This document shows positions 23,034-31,582 of a stretch of 56,903 nt of DNA, piece after piece. The stretch is taken from the NCBI RefSeq assembly GCF_900106845.1, contig NZ_LT629850.1, positions 924,618-981,520 on the forward strand, in the 5' to 3' direction. The position numbers and the translations under genes were made by a program. Every line of letters begins with the position of its first letter. Position 1 is the first letter of the stretch. The DNA comes from Romboutsia timonensis (GTDB taxonomy: Bacteria > Bacillota > Clostridia > Peptostreptococcales > Peptostreptococcaceae). Below the pieces are notes generated by a model. The model was not told the origin of the DNA. It did not search any database and saw nothing but the letters and a program-made list of their open reading frames with translations.

Positions 23034-23654
23034 ATGATAAATGAAGAGGCTAATAAATCTTGGGCTATTAGAACATATACAGATGAGTTACTAAACTTTA
23101 TTATATTTACTGGATGTATGTATAATTTAATTGATGATGAAAATTTTGATGAATCAAATACACCTTGGCCAACTAAACTATCAAATTCAGACTTTGAAAA
23201 TTTACATATTAATAAGTTAAAATCACAGTGGAAACTATGGTTTAATGATGTTATAGAAGAAAGATGTAATAACATTAATCTTGATAAAATGTGTGTATTT
23301 GTTAATGAAATATATAATATAAATGATTTCTTAGAACTGGAATATACAGAGCTTAGAGAGTGTTGTAAAAAATCATATCCACATTTTATTGATTGGTGGG
23401 ATATGCAAGCAGGAGGTAAAAGCGCTATTTCTTTTTATGAAATTATGGGTGGTAGTAAATTTTGTGATTATATCGAGGAATTAGAATGTAAATTAAATAA
23501 AAAAGCTAAGCCATTTAATCTTTATATAGATATAGTATATACAGGAGTGCCTAATGTATTAGATATAAATGATAAATATATTGTAGTAACTCCTAATGGC
23601 TATCTTAATTTAACCAAGGATTGGTGGATGAAAAAATTAATTAAATTAATATAA
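23034..23654 (+). CDS. Protein of unknown function
   Basis: 206 residues, ATG behind AAGGGGA with 9-base spacing. It is soluble with no signal peptide or membrane helix, and unusually rich in Trp (nine or so), Cys (eight) and Asn. Notable segments are NTPWPTKLSNSDF, WKLWFNDVIEERCNNIN, FIDWWDMQAGGKSAISFYEIMGG and TKDWWMKKL. The composition recalls small helical immunity or regulatory proteins, but no family is recognised. It is separated from the ECF operon by 93 bp and closed by a long-loop terminator shared with the convergent acetyltransferase. Confidence 0.7.
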   Translation: MINEEANKSWAIRTYTDELLNFIIFTGCMYNLIDDENFDESNTPWPTKLSNSDFENLHINKLKSQWKLWFNDVIEERCNNINLDKMCVFVNEIYNINDFLELEYTELRECCKKSYPHFIDWWDMQAGGKSAISFYEIMGGSKFCDYIEELECKLNKKAKPFNLYIDIVYTGVPNVLDINDKYIVVTPNGYLNLTKDWWMKKLIKLI

Positions 23655-23700
23655 TGATTACTTCGCAATATTATAATATATTATAAACAATTTATATAAA

Positions 23701-23760
23701 ATAGATAAACAACCATACAAAATAATTTAAAACACTTTGGCATGGTTGTTTATCTATTTT
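23701..23760. terminator. Convergent bidirectional terminator
   Basis: Perfect 16-bp stem ATAGATAAACAACCAT / ATGGTTGTTTATCTAT (23701-23716, 23742-23757) with a 25-nt loop, followed by T-rich sequence. Confidence 0.8.
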
Positions 23761-23790
23761 TATTATCACAAATTAAGCTAACACAGTCTT
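23761..23790 (-). repeat. Dispersed repeat family 1, copy 3 (inverted)
   Basis: Minus strand reads TGTGTTAGCTTAATTTGTG then ATAATA, matching copies 1 and 2 at most core positions; again it abuts a terminator. Confidence 0.6.
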
Positions 23791-23802
23791 ATTTTATATA
23801 CT

Positions 23803-24243
23803 TTATAATCTCATTTTTACATGAGGAATACCAACTTCATCATAAACATCTGATATTTCTTTAAACCCTAAAGATTTATATAAATCTTTTATGTAATATT
23901 GAGCTGATAAAGTTATATGTTCTTCATTAAGGTTATTAGTTATAAACTCAATAGAGTTCATCATTAATTTTTTAGCTAACCCATTTCTTCTATAATTTTT
24001 ATTTACAAGTACTCTTCCAATAGAAGTATCTTCATAGCTACTATATTCTTTAGGTATTATCCTTGCGTATGATGTAATGATATTATTATCTAAAGAAAAG
24101 ATATGATAACATTTTTTATCAATATCATCAAAATCATTTTCCTGGGTAATTTTTTGTTCACATGCAAAAACTTCATATCTAGCTTTAGCTATTTCAAAAA
24201 ACTCATCTACACTCAAATCTTTAAAGTGCTTTACTATAAACAT
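23803..24243 (-). CDS. GNAT-family N-acetyltransferase, ElaA-like
   Basis: 146 residues, ATG behind AAAGGAGGA. An acyl-CoA dependent acetyltransferase fold: RYEVFACEQKITQENDFDDIDKKCYH in the N-terminal part follows the ElaA pattern (R-x-VF-x-x-EQ then D-x-D and H), SYARIIPK and SIGRVLVNKNYRRNGLAKKLM form the acetyl-CoA binding motif A (about 85-105), with YIKDLYKSLGF near the end. ElaA is about 150 residues, so the gene is full length. The substrate is unknown. Monocistronic, convergent with the unknown gene at 23034. Confidence 0.88.
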   Translation of the reverse strand: MFIVKHFKDLSVDEFFEIAKARYEVFACEQKITQENDFDDIDKKCYHIFSLDNNIITSYARIIPKEYSSYEDTSIGRVLVNKNYRRNGLAKKLMMNSIEFITNNLNEEHITLSAQYYIKDLYKSLGFKEISDVYDEVGIPHVKMRL

Positions 24244-24632
24244 TTATTATCCTCCTTTTATACTTTTTATAAATTTTATTATAGCATTTTAAAATAAGAA
24301 TATTAATATATTAAAAAGCAGATATACAAAATATAGTATAATTTAAAGTAGTTATAAAGATAATGAAGGGATAAAGTAGTTTAGATAGAATTTATACTTT
24401 TATATAAGACATACTATACATCAAATTAAACTACATGTAGCTAAATAAAATGAAAAAGCAGTAATGCTTTATGACAAAATAGACTTAAAGCTATAAAAGT
24501 AGAGAAGATTATATAATTCTAGTTTTTTATCAAAGCTATTTAATAGTTAGATTTCTAATTAGATTTTATTATAAAGAAATGATATAATTAATATTTATAA
24601 ATATTAATTATTAAGATTTGGAGATGTTTAAC
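24244..24632. other. Intergenic region upstream of the DUF2232 gene
   Basis: 389 bp, AT-rich and without a credible ORF or known RNA. It holds the divergent promoters of the acetyltransferase and the DUF2232 membrane protein; no box is clear enough to name. Confidence 0.5.
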
Positions 24633-25586
24633 TTGAATGATACTAAAAAAATGACAGAAGCTGCACTTATGTCGGCTTTATTTGTGGTAGGAACTATATT
24701 CTTTGTATCTACTGGACTTGGATACACATTTTATTTAGATTTTATAGTACCAATATTTTTTGTTGTAATATGCTTAAAATGCGATTTTAAATATAGCGTA
24801 TTATCAGGGGTAACTTCACTTGTAATAGTAGGTTTAGTATTAGGTAATATTGGGACAGCTATTTGGGCAAGTCAAAGTGTTATTCTAGGAATAATATGTG
24901 GTGTTCTTTTGCAAAATAATACAACTATAATGGATGACTTAGTATATGGATCTATACTATCTGTACTTTTAATGGTATTTATAGATATATATGCTTCAAA
25001 GTTAATTGGTTATAGCTTTATGCAGGAATTTAAGGGGTATATAAAATTAGTAAATAATAAAGAAGTTGCAAATACAATTTATTACTTACTAATTGCAATG
25101 TTTCCATTTGGAATGATGTTTAGTGTATATTATTTAGGATTAATATTTAGCAATAAATTAAAAATATTAAAATCTAACGCTAAAAGAAAGTATAATATTA
25201 TTAGAAATTTTAGAACATATTCTAGATTTATATCTTGTTCAAAAAAAGTATTTTATGGATGTTCATTATATTTATTAATTTATGAAATATTTAGATTTAC
25301 TAATATAGAAATAAATAATACATACTTAATAACTATATTTACATGTGTTAGCTATTTATGTGCTTATTTTATAATTAGAGATGGATATACTGTAATTCAA
25401 AACTATATACTATCGAAATATCAAAAAGTATCTTATGCAAGATATATGTCATTAGTAACAATATTAATATTAGTATTAGCACTAAAAATAGCTATTTTAT
25501 TTATAATATTATTTAATATTGTATTAGATAAAAGAATAGATATAAGAGTAAGGCAAAATTATATATTAGATAATTTAATGAATTAG
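24633..25586 (+). CDS. DUF2232 (YybS-like) multi-pass membrane protein
   Basis: The TTG at 24633 is chosen because GGAG at 24620-24623 lies nine bases before it; an ATG at 24624 and a TTG at 24618 overlap that ribosome binding site. About 317 residues with eight or so hydrophobic helices. The N-terminus (TEAALMSALFVVGTIFF, YFLDFIVPIFFVVICLKC-like) and the GLVLGNIGTAIW loop follow the DUF2232/YybS family, which is predicted to resemble small-molecule (ECF S-component-like) transporters and in Bacillus lies near gdpP-rplI. Function is unknown. Cys residues in the central loop (SRFISCSKKVFYGCS) are notable. No terminator is seen before the tyrS T-box promoter. Confidence 0.75.
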   Translation: MNDTKKMTEAALMSALFVVGTIFFVSTGLGYTFYLDFIVPIFFVVICLKCDFKYSVLSGVTSLVIVGLVLGNIGTAIWASQSVILGIICGVLLQNNTTIMDDLVYGSILSVLLMVFIDIYASKLIGYSFMQEFKGYIKLVNNKEVANTIYYLLIAMFPFGMMFSVYYLGLIFSNKLKILKSNAKRKYNIIRNFRTYSRFISCSKKVFYGCSLYLLIYEIFRFTNIEINNTYLITIFTCVSYLCAYFIIRDGYTVIQNYILSKYQKVSYARYMSLVTILILVLALKIAILFIILFNIVLDKRIDIRVRQNYILDNLMN

Positions 25587-25663
25587 CATTAGGTAAAGTT
25601 AAGAATTACAAGATAATAATATAACATTTGAAAAATTTTTACCAAAATAAATTATATTATAGG

Positions 25664-25692
25664 TTGACAAAATTATTACGTATTAATATAAT
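25664..25692 (+). promoter_or_regulatory. Consensus promoter of tyrS
   Basis: TTGACA (25664-25669), 17-bp spacer, TATAAT (25687-25692): a perfect SigA promoter driving the T-box leader. Confidence 0.92.
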
Positions 25693-25729
25693 GAAGTAAA
25701 TATAATAATTATTTACAAATGCTATGAAA

Positions 25730-25992
25730 AGAATAAGTAAGATTAATGTAGTCTTTCAGAGAGTTTCCGGTTGGTGAAAGGAAATAGATAAGTTAATTTG
25801 AATACATCTTAGAGCAGTAATCCCGAAAGATAACGACTAGTAGGGATTAACGTATTGGCACACGTTATAGTGCTAAAGTATAACCAGGTTTTGGCGTACT
25901 TACTAAGGTCAATATTGTGAGATATTGATGAACTAAGGTGGTAACACGTAAGCAATGCTTTCGTCCTTTATATAGGGACGAGAGCTTTTTTT
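25730..25992 (+). ncRNA. Tyrosine T-box riboswitch
   Basis: Leader RNA that senses uncharged tRNA-Tyr and antiterminates. Specifier codon TAC at 25803-25805 in the loop GAATACATC; the T-box core AAGGTGGTAACACG at 25935-25948, whose TGGT pairs with the tRNA acceptor end (A discriminator, as expected for tRNA-Tyr). The terminator stem GCTTTCGTCC / GGGACGAGAGC (25957-25985) is followed by a T7 run. The gene behind it is tyrS, which agrees with the specifier. Confidence 0.95.
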
Positions 25993-26024
25993 ATATTAAA
26001 AATAATTATAAGGAGTGAATATCA

Positions 26025-27254
26025 ATGACTATGACGGTATACGATGAATTAGTTGCCAGAGGACTAGTTGCTCAAGTAACTGATGAAGATGAATTAAAAG
26101 AACTTATAAATGCAGGTAAAGCAAAATTCTATATAGGATTTGATGCTACTGCAGATAGTTTACACGTTGGTCACTTCATGACTTTATGTTTAATGAAGAG
26201 ATTACAAATGGCAGGAAATAAGCCTATAGCACTTGTTGGTGGAGGAACAACTATGATAGGTGACCCATCAGGAAGAACAGATATGAGACAAATGATGACT
26301 CCAGAGCAAATAAATCATAACTGTGAATGTTTCAAAAAGCAAATGAGTAAATTTATAGATTTTGGAGAAGATAAAGCTTTATTAGTTAACAATGCTGATT
26401 GGTTATTAGACTTAAACTATGTTGACTTATTAAGAGAAGTAGGAGCTCAATTTAGTGTTAACAGAATGCTTACTGCTGAATGTTATAAAAATAGAATGGA
26501 AAGAGGACTTAGCTTCTTAGAATTCAACTACATGATAATGCAAGCTTACGATTTCTATCATTTATATGAAAAATACGGATGCCAAATGCAATTAGGTGGA
26601 AATGACCAATGGAGTAACATGCTTGCTGGTACTGATTTAATAAGACGTAAATTAGGTGAAAATGCATATGCAATGACTATAACTTTACTTCTTAACTCAG
26701 AAGGAAACAAAATGGGTAAAACTGCAAATGGTGCAGTATGGTTAGATCCAAACAAAACATCTCCATTTGAATTCTACCAATACTGGAGAAATGTTGCTGA
26801 TGCTGATGTATTCAAATGTATGCGTATGTTAACATTCTTATCACTTGAAGAAATAGAAGAAATAGAAAAGTGGGAAGGAAACAGAATAAACGAAGCTAAA
26901 GAAGTATTAGCATTTGAATTAACTAAACTTGTTCATAGTGAAGAAGAAGCTATAAAAGCACAAGAAAGTTCAAGAGCTTTATTCTCAGGAGCAGCTCATG
27001 CTGATATGCCTACAACTGAAATAGAAGAAGCAGACTTAACTGATGGAGTTATAGATTTAATATCTTTATTAGTTAAAGCAGAACTTGCACCAACTAGATC
27101 TGAAGCTAGAAGAAACATAGAACAAGGTGGAGTAACTGTAGACGGAGAAAAGGTATCTGATGTAAAAGCTACATTTATTAAAGATGCTTTAGCTGGTGAC
27201 GGTATGGTTATAAAACGTGGAAAGAAAAAATTCAAGAAAGTAGTTTTAAAATAA
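26025..27254 (+). CDS. tyrS: Tyrosyl-tRNA synthetase
   Basis: 409 residues, ATG behind AAGGAGTG. Joins tyrosine to tRNA-Tyr with ATP in the cytoplasm. Class I signature HVGH (47-50) stands for HIGH and KMGKT (229-233) for KMSKS; the tyrosine pocket [12 protein letters not shown] and [14 protein letters not shown] are present. The C-terminal S4 RNA-binding domain is at about 345-405 ([21 protein letters not shown]-like, RGKKKFKK). Length is that of bacterial TyrRS of the TyrS type. Controlled by the tyrosine T-box directly upstream. Codon use is the most biased of the window, fitting high expression. Confidence 0.97.
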   Translation: MTMTVYDELVARGLVAQVTDEDELKELINAGKAKFYIGFDATADSLHVGHFMTLCLMKRLQMAGNKPIALVGGGTTMIGDPSGRTDMRQMMTPEQINHNCECFKKQMSKFIDFGEDKALLVNNADWLLDLNYVDLLREVGAQFSVNRMLTAECYKNRMERGLSFLEFNYMIMQAYDFYHLYEKYGCQMQLGGNDQWSNMLAGTDLIRRKLGENAYAMTITLLLNSEGNKMGKTANGAVWLDPNKTSPFEFYQYWRNVADADVFKCMRMLTFLSLEEIEEIEKWEGNRINEAKEVLAFELTKLVHSEEEAIKAQESSRALFSGAAHADMPTTEIEEADLTDGVIDLISLLVKAELAPTRSEARRNIEQGGVTVDGEKVSDVKATFIKDALAGDGMVIKRGKKKFKKVVLK

Positions 27255-27316
27255 TCTTATTATACGTAAAAATCCCTAGAATCAAAACTCTAGGGATTTT
27301 TACGTATAATAAGATT
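27253..27316. terminator. Bidirectional terminator with perfect 28-bp stem
   Basis: Left arm 27253-27280 and right arm 27289-27316 are exact reverse complements with an 8-nt loop. It includes the end of the tyrS stop codon and serves the convergent AraC gene as well. Confidence 0.92.
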
Positions 27317-27362
27317 AAAATATAAAAGCTATATGATATATAAACAATAATTATATCAATAG

Positions 27363-28253
27363 TTAAACATTAAATGAATCATCAACTCTTAACCTAAGTT
27401 CTTTAGGTGTAACTTTATACTTTTCCTTAAAACTTCTTATAAAATAAGATACATTTGAAAATCCTACATCAAAAGAAATTTGAGTAACAGGCAAATCTGT
27501 ATTTTTAAGTAAATTATATGCTTTTTCTAGTCTATAATTTTTTATAAATTGAATACATGTTTTACCTGTGTATTTCTTAAAAAATCTCATAAAATGATAT
27601 TCATTATAGTGACAAATATTAGCTAATGTAGTTATATTTATATCATTTCTATAGTTATTTTCTATATATTTTATAACATCTTTTATTTTAAAAACTTTAC
27701 TGTCATCTGATAATATAGAATCTTTCTTTATTACTAAGTTTTCTCTAAATATATTAGCAAAAAAACTAAACATTAAAGCTTTAATTTCTAGTTCAAAACC
27801 ATAATATTTATGATTATAAACTTCAATAATTTTTAGAAATATTTCCTTTAAATTATTATAAATACTAAAATTTTCATTTATTACTGTTGGAAGTTTAAAC
27901 TTTTTATTTACAATAGGTGTTATAAAGTTAACTGATGAGCTATCAAGTATAGAGCTATTTAGTTGAGAAATATCAAATACTAAGCTTGTAAATTCACTAT
28001 ATACATTTTCTTTAGCAATTAAGTAATGAAGTTCCTCACAATTTATAATAACTATATCACCACATTTACAGGTATAAAAATCAGAATTAATTTGTAAATT
28101 AAATTCACCTGTGTTTACTAGTATTATTTCGATTTCTTTATGCCAATGGGCAGATATTGAATATTCTTTATCCCCTAAATCAACATCATAAATGCCAAGA
28201 GGCAATAAAAAGTTACCATGTTTTCTTTTCTCCTCAAGTTTATCGTTTACCAT
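27363..28253 (-). CDS. AraC-family transcriptional regulator
   Basis: 296 residues, minus-strand ATG behind AAGGGGATT. The N-terminal cupin-like sensing domain (about 20-150) includes SISAHWHKEIEIILVNTGEFNLQI-type strands and GDIVIINCEELHYL. The C-terminal AraC DNA-binding region (about 190-290) has two helix-turn-helix units: INITTLANICHYNEYHFMRFFKKYTG and LPVTQISFDVGFSNVSYFIRSFKEKYKVTPKELR. It is divergent from the alpha-glucosidase gene with a 125-bp intergenic region, so it probably controls that gene in response to a sugar. It ends at the terminator shared with tyrS. Confidence 0.93.
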   Translation of the reverse strand: MVNDKLEEKRKHGNFLLPLGIYDVDLGDKEYSISAHWHKEIEIILVNTGEFNLQINSDFYTCKCGDIVIINCEELHYLIAKENVYSEFTSLVFDISQLNSSILDSSSVNFITPIVNKKFKLPTVINENFSIYNNLKEIFLKIIEVYNHKYYGFELEIKALMFSFFANIFRENLVIKKDSILSDDSKVFKIKDVIKYIENNYRNDINITTLANICHYNEYHFMRFFKKYTGKTCIQFIKNYRLEKAYNLLKNTDLPVTQISFDVGFSNVSYFIRSFKEKYKVTPKELRLRVDDSFNV

Positions 28254-28310
28254 AATAATCCCCTTAAAGTCAGTTTTGTGTTATTAATTATCAATATATT
28301 TATAGAATTT

Positions 28311-28338
28311 AATGCTTTTACTTTATTATAATAGCATT
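28311..28338 (+). promoter_or_regulatory. Probable alpha-glucosidase promoter with flanking inverted repeat
   Basis: A TATAAT -10 box (28327-28332) lies between inverted arms AATGCT (28311-28316) and AGCATT (28333-28338). No good -35 box is seen, which fits dependence on an activator such as the divergent AraC protein. Confidence 0.4.
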
Positions 28339-28378
28339 ATAGATATATTACAATTAAATAAAAATTAGGGGGAAAAAT

Positions 28379-30019
28379 ATGTTAGAGAAAAAATGGTGGC
28401 ATAGCTCAGTAGTTTATCAAATTTATCCAAGAAGTTTTTGTGATAGTAACAATGATGGTATAGGGGATTTAAAAGGAATAATATCGAAACTTGATTATTT
28501 AAAAGAACTAGGGATAGATGTAATATGGTTATCGCCAGTATACAAATCTCCAAATGATGACAATGGATATGATATAAGTGATTATAGAGATATAATGGAT
28601 GAGTTTGGTACTATGGAAGATATGGATAATTTATTAAAAGAAGCTAATGATAGAGGAATAAAGATATTAATGGACTTAGTATTAAATCATACTTCAGATG
28701 AACATAAGTGGTTTATAGAAGCTAAGAACAATCCAAATAGTAAATACAGAGACTATTATGTATTTAGAAAGCCAGTAAATGGCAAAGAACCAAATGAAAT
28801 GAAATCAACATTTAGTGGAAGTGCATGGGAATTAGATAAAGATAGTAATGAATACTATTTACATTTATTTTCTAAAAAACAACCAGATTTAAATTGGGAA
28901 AACAAAGAAGTTAGAAATGAGCTATATGATATGATAAACTTCTGGATAGACAAAGGAGTAGGTGGATTTAGATTAGATGTTATAGATTTAGTAGGAAAAG
29001 AACCTGATAAGTTAATAACTGCTAATGGACCAAAGCTTCATGAATACATAAATGAAATGAATGTAAATACCTTTGGAAAAAAAGACTTATTAACAGTAGG
29101 AGAAACTTGGGGTGCTACTCCAGAAATAGCTAAATTATATAGCAACCCGATAAGAAATGAACTTAGTATGGTATTCCAATTTGAACACATATCTTTAGAT
29201 GAAATACCAGGTAAAACTAAGTGGGATTTAGCTCCTCTTAATTTTATAAAATTAAAAGAAGTATTTAATAAGTGGCAAACTGAATTGGATAATGAAGGAT
29301 GGAATAGTTTATTTTGGAATAATCATGACCTGCCAAGAATAGTTTCAAGATGGGGAAATGATAGCAAAGAATACAGAGAGTTAAGTGCTAAAATGTTAGC
29401 AACAGTACTACATATGCAAAAGGGAACTCCTTATATATATCAAGGTGAAGAAATAGGAATGACTAATGTAGTATTTGATAGTATTAATGAATACAATGAT
29501 ATAGAACTTTTAAACATGTACAAAGAGCGTATAAGTGAAGGTTATAAAGAAGAAGATATAATGAAATCTATATATGCTAAGGGAAGAGATAACGCAAGAA
29601 CACCTATGCAATGGGATGATAGCTTAAATGGTGGATTTAGTAAAGTAAAACCATGGTTAAAAGTTAATCCAAATTATGTAGATATAAATGTTAAGAATAA
29701 TTTAGAAGATGAAAACTCAATATTTAATCATTATAAGAAACTTATAAAAATAAGAAAGAATGAAGATGTAGTTGTATATGGTGATTTTAAATTATTCTAT
29801 AAAGATCATAACTCAATATTTTCATATATAAGAGAATTAAATGATGAAAAAATATTAGTAGTAGCTAACTTCTATGATAAAGACGAAGAATTCGTATTAG
29901 ATAAGTCTATAAAGTATGAAAGTTGTGAAATTTTATTAAGTAACTATAAGGATTCAAGCGAAAATATAGAGAAAATAAACTTAAGACCTTATGAAGCTAT
30001 AATATATAAATTAAAATAG
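28379..30019 (+). CDS. malL: Oligo-1,6-glucosidase / alpha-glucosidase (GH13)
   Basis: 546 residues, ATG behind AGGGGGAAAAAT. Hydrolyses terminal alpha-glucosidic bonds of isomalto- or malto-oligosaccharides in the cytoplasm (no signal peptide). GH13 regions: QIYPRSF (14-20), DLVLNHTS (99-106), GGFRLDVID with nucleophile Asp200, GETW with acid/base Glu242, and NNHDLPR with stabiliser Asp317. Val201 after the nucleophile is the residue associated with alpha-1,6 specificity in this subfamily; trehalose-6-phosphate hydrolase is the main alternative, but no PTS gene is nearby. It forms an operon with the acetyltransferase 24 bp downstream. Confidence 0.9.
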   Translation: MLEKKWWHSSVVYQIYPRSFCDSNNDGIGDLKGIISKLDYLKELGIDVIWLSPVYKSPNDDNGYDISDYRDIMDEFGTMEDMDNLLKEANDRGIKILMDLVLNHTSDEHKWFIEAKNNPNSKYRDYYVFRKPVNGKEPNEMKSTFSGSAWELDKDSNEYYLHLFSKKQPDLNWENKEVRNELYDMINFWIDKGVGGFRLDVIDLVGKEPDKLITANGPKLHEYINEMNVNTFGKKDLLTVGETWGATPEIAKLYSNPIRNELSMVFQFEHISLDEIPGKTKWDLAPLNFIKLKEVFNKWQTELDNEGWNSLFWNNHDLPRIVSRWGNDSKEYRELSAKMLATVLHMQKGTPYIYQGEEIGMTNVVFDSINEYNDIELLNMYKERISEGYKEEDIMKSIYAKGRDNARTPMQWDDSLNGGFSKVKPWLKVNPNYVDINVKNNLEDENSIFNHYKKLIKIRKNEDVVVYGDFKLFYKDHNSIFSYIRELNDEKILVVANFYDKDEEFVLDKSIKYESCEILLSNYKDSSENIEKINLRPYEAIIYKLK

Positions 30020-30042
30020 ATATAATAAGGGGAATAAATATC

Positions 30043-30603
30043 ATGACAGAAAAAGAAAAAATGATAATGGGTGAATTATATTTAGCTTTTGGTGAAGAAT
30101 TAACTAATGAAAGACAGCATGCTAAGGAAGTTTTATATGAGTATAATATGCTTAAGCCAAATGAAATAGAAAAAAGAGATAACTTATTAAGAGGTTTATT
30201 TGGATCAGTTGGAGAAAAATTTTATATAGAGCCACCTTTTAGATGCGATTATGGATATAACATACACTGGGGTGAAAATTCTTATGCAAACTATAATTTA
30301 ACAGTACTTGATTGTGCTAAGGTAGTTATAGGTGATGATGTATTAATAGGTCCTAATGTAAATATATTTACAGCAGCTCATCCTATATCACCATCTCAAA
30401 GAAAGTTAGGTCTTGAATTTGCTAAAGATATAGAAATAGGAGATGGTTCTTGGATAGGTGGGGCAACTACAATAAATCCTGGTGTTAAAATAGGTAAAAA
30501 TGTTGTTATAGGTTCAGGCAGTGTTGTAACTAAGGATATACCTGATAATACTATTGCGGTTGGAAATCCATGTAGGGTTATAAAAACTATAGATAAAGAG
30601 TAA
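30043..30603 (+). CDS. maa: Maltose/galactoside O-acetyltransferase
   Basis: 186 residues, ATG behind AAGGGGAATAAAT. Left-handed beta-helix (hexapeptide) acetyltransferase of the Maa/LacA group: an N-terminal helical mac domain (EKEKMIMGELYLAFGEELTNER), catalytic His in FTAAHPISP (about 108-116), and I-G-x hexapeptides (VVIGDDVLIGPNVNIF, IEIGDGSWIGGATTINPGV, IGKNVVIGSGSVVTKDIP). Acetylates maltose or other glucosides with acetyl-CoA. Co-transcribed with the alpha-glucosidase, it may protect against accumulation of unmetabolised sugars. Confidence 0.93.
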   Translation: MTEKEKMIMGELYLAFGEELTNERQHAKEVLYEYNMLKPNEIEKRDNLLRGLFGSVGEKFYIEPPFRCDYGYNIHWGENSYANYNLTVLDCAKVVIGDDVLIGPNVNIFTAAHPISPSQRKLGLEFAKDIEIGDGSWIGGATTINPGVKIGKNVVIGSGSVVTKDIPDNTIAVGNPCRVIKTIDKE

Positions 30604-30684
30604 AATAAATCAAATTGATAAAAGTATAGAATATTATTTTAATATAGATAACTTAGTAGTAGTGGATATATAATTAGATAAAGT

Positions 30685-30716
30685 AAAAAAGATGGTTATT
30701 AATAACCATCTTTTTT
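30685..30716. terminator. Bidirectional terminator (perfect palindrome)
   Basis: AAAAAAGATGGTTATT followed directly by its reverse complement; serves the maa operon and the convergent TetR gene. Confidence 0.9.
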
Positions 30717-30761
30717 AGTAAGTATTTAGTGATATGTATACCACTAAAGTTAATTAAATTA

Positions 30762-31316
30762 TTATAGCCAACTTTTTAATAAGAAACTTGCAATATTTTC
30801 ATAAGGAATAGTTTCAGACTTTAGAAGACCTTGAACAACAAGACCATCCACTACAGATACTAATAAAAATGAAAGTGCTTCAGCATCCTTATTATCTTTA
30901 ACAGTCTTAGAAATTTCTTGTTTTAAAGTGTTTCTCCATTCAAAATATTTAACTTTAATTGACTCCTTCAGAGTATCATTTTCCGTTATAGCTTCACATA
31001 AAAGGTACATATGTATTCTTCCTCTACCTTCTATAGAAGATATTTTTTCCATTATTAAATTTACCATATTAACAGAAAAATCATCAGTTCCTATGCCATG
31101 AACACAATCTAGTACTGCCTTTGTTATAACTTCTAAATGCATGTCTGCAATAGCGCATATTAAATCATTTTTTGAAGAATAGTGATAATATAATGTACCT
31201 TTACTTATATTTGATGCTTTAGCTATATCAGCTAAAGAAGTATTCTTTACCCCTTGTTTTATTATCAAATCTGTAGCTGCTGATAAAATTGTTTCTTTCA
31301 TATTATTTTGTTTCAT
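30762..31316 (-). CDS. TetR-family transcriptional regulator
   Basis: 184 residues. The N-terminal helix-turn-helix (about 7-52: MKETILSAATDLIIKQGVKNTSLADIAKASNISKGTLYYHYSSKNDLI in the genome) is typical TetR. The C-terminal ligand domain is helical. It is divergent from the degV gene across a 266-bp region carrying a consensus promoter for each gene and an inverted repeat just after the degV promoter, so it most likely represses degV. DegV proteins bind fatty acids, so a lipid or membrane-active ligand is possible; that is inference. Confidence 0.92.
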   Translation of the reverse strand: MKQNNMKETILSAATDLIIKQGVKNTSLADIAKASNISKGTLYYHYSSKNDLICAIADMHLEVITKAVLDCVHGIGTDDFSVNMVNLIMEKISSIEGRGRIHMYLLCEAITENDTLKESIKVKYFEWRNTLKQEISKTVKDNKDAEALSFLLVSVVDGLVVQGLLKSETIPYENIASFLLKSWL

Positions 31317-31354
31317 ACAAATACCATCCTAGAATTTCGCATTTTACTAAATAA

Positions 31355-31383
31355 ATTATAAATATAGTAAATATTATTGTCAA
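31355..31383 (-). promoter_or_regulatory. Consensus promoter of the TetR gene
   Basis: On the minus strand TTGACA (31378-31383), 17-bp spacer, TATAAT (31355-31360). Confidence 0.88.
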
Positions 31384-31489
31384 TTAATTATATACATTAT
31401 ATTTAATATAAGAAAATGGATATTTTCATATTAAAAATCTACTAAAAGTAAATAAACTATACATAGAATTAATACAATCAATTTAATTA

Positions 31490-31518
31490 TTGACTTTAGC
31501 GTAAATTGAGTATACAAT
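31490..31518 (+). promoter_or_regulatory. Promoter of the degV gene
   Basis: TTGACT (31490-31495), 17-bp spacer, TACAAT (31513-31518), about 65 bp upstream of the degV ATG. Confidence 0.8.
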
Positions 31519-31530
31519 AAAAATAAATAA

Positions 31531-31548
31531 CAGTCAACTGGCCGACTG
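31531..31548. promoter_or_regulatory. Putative TetR operator in front of degV
   Basis: Inverted repeat CAGTC-aactggcc-GACTG immediately after the expected degV +1, a classic repressor position. It is unusually GC-rich for this intergenic DNA. Confidence 0.55.
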
Positions 31549-31582
31549 AAAATATTTGATTATATTAAATGGAGTGAGATAT

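Noticed and set aside
28311-28338. Inverted repeat around the alpha-glucosidase -10 as a catabolite (cre) site
   Set aside because: Does not fit the cre consensus; kept only as an unassigned promoter feature.
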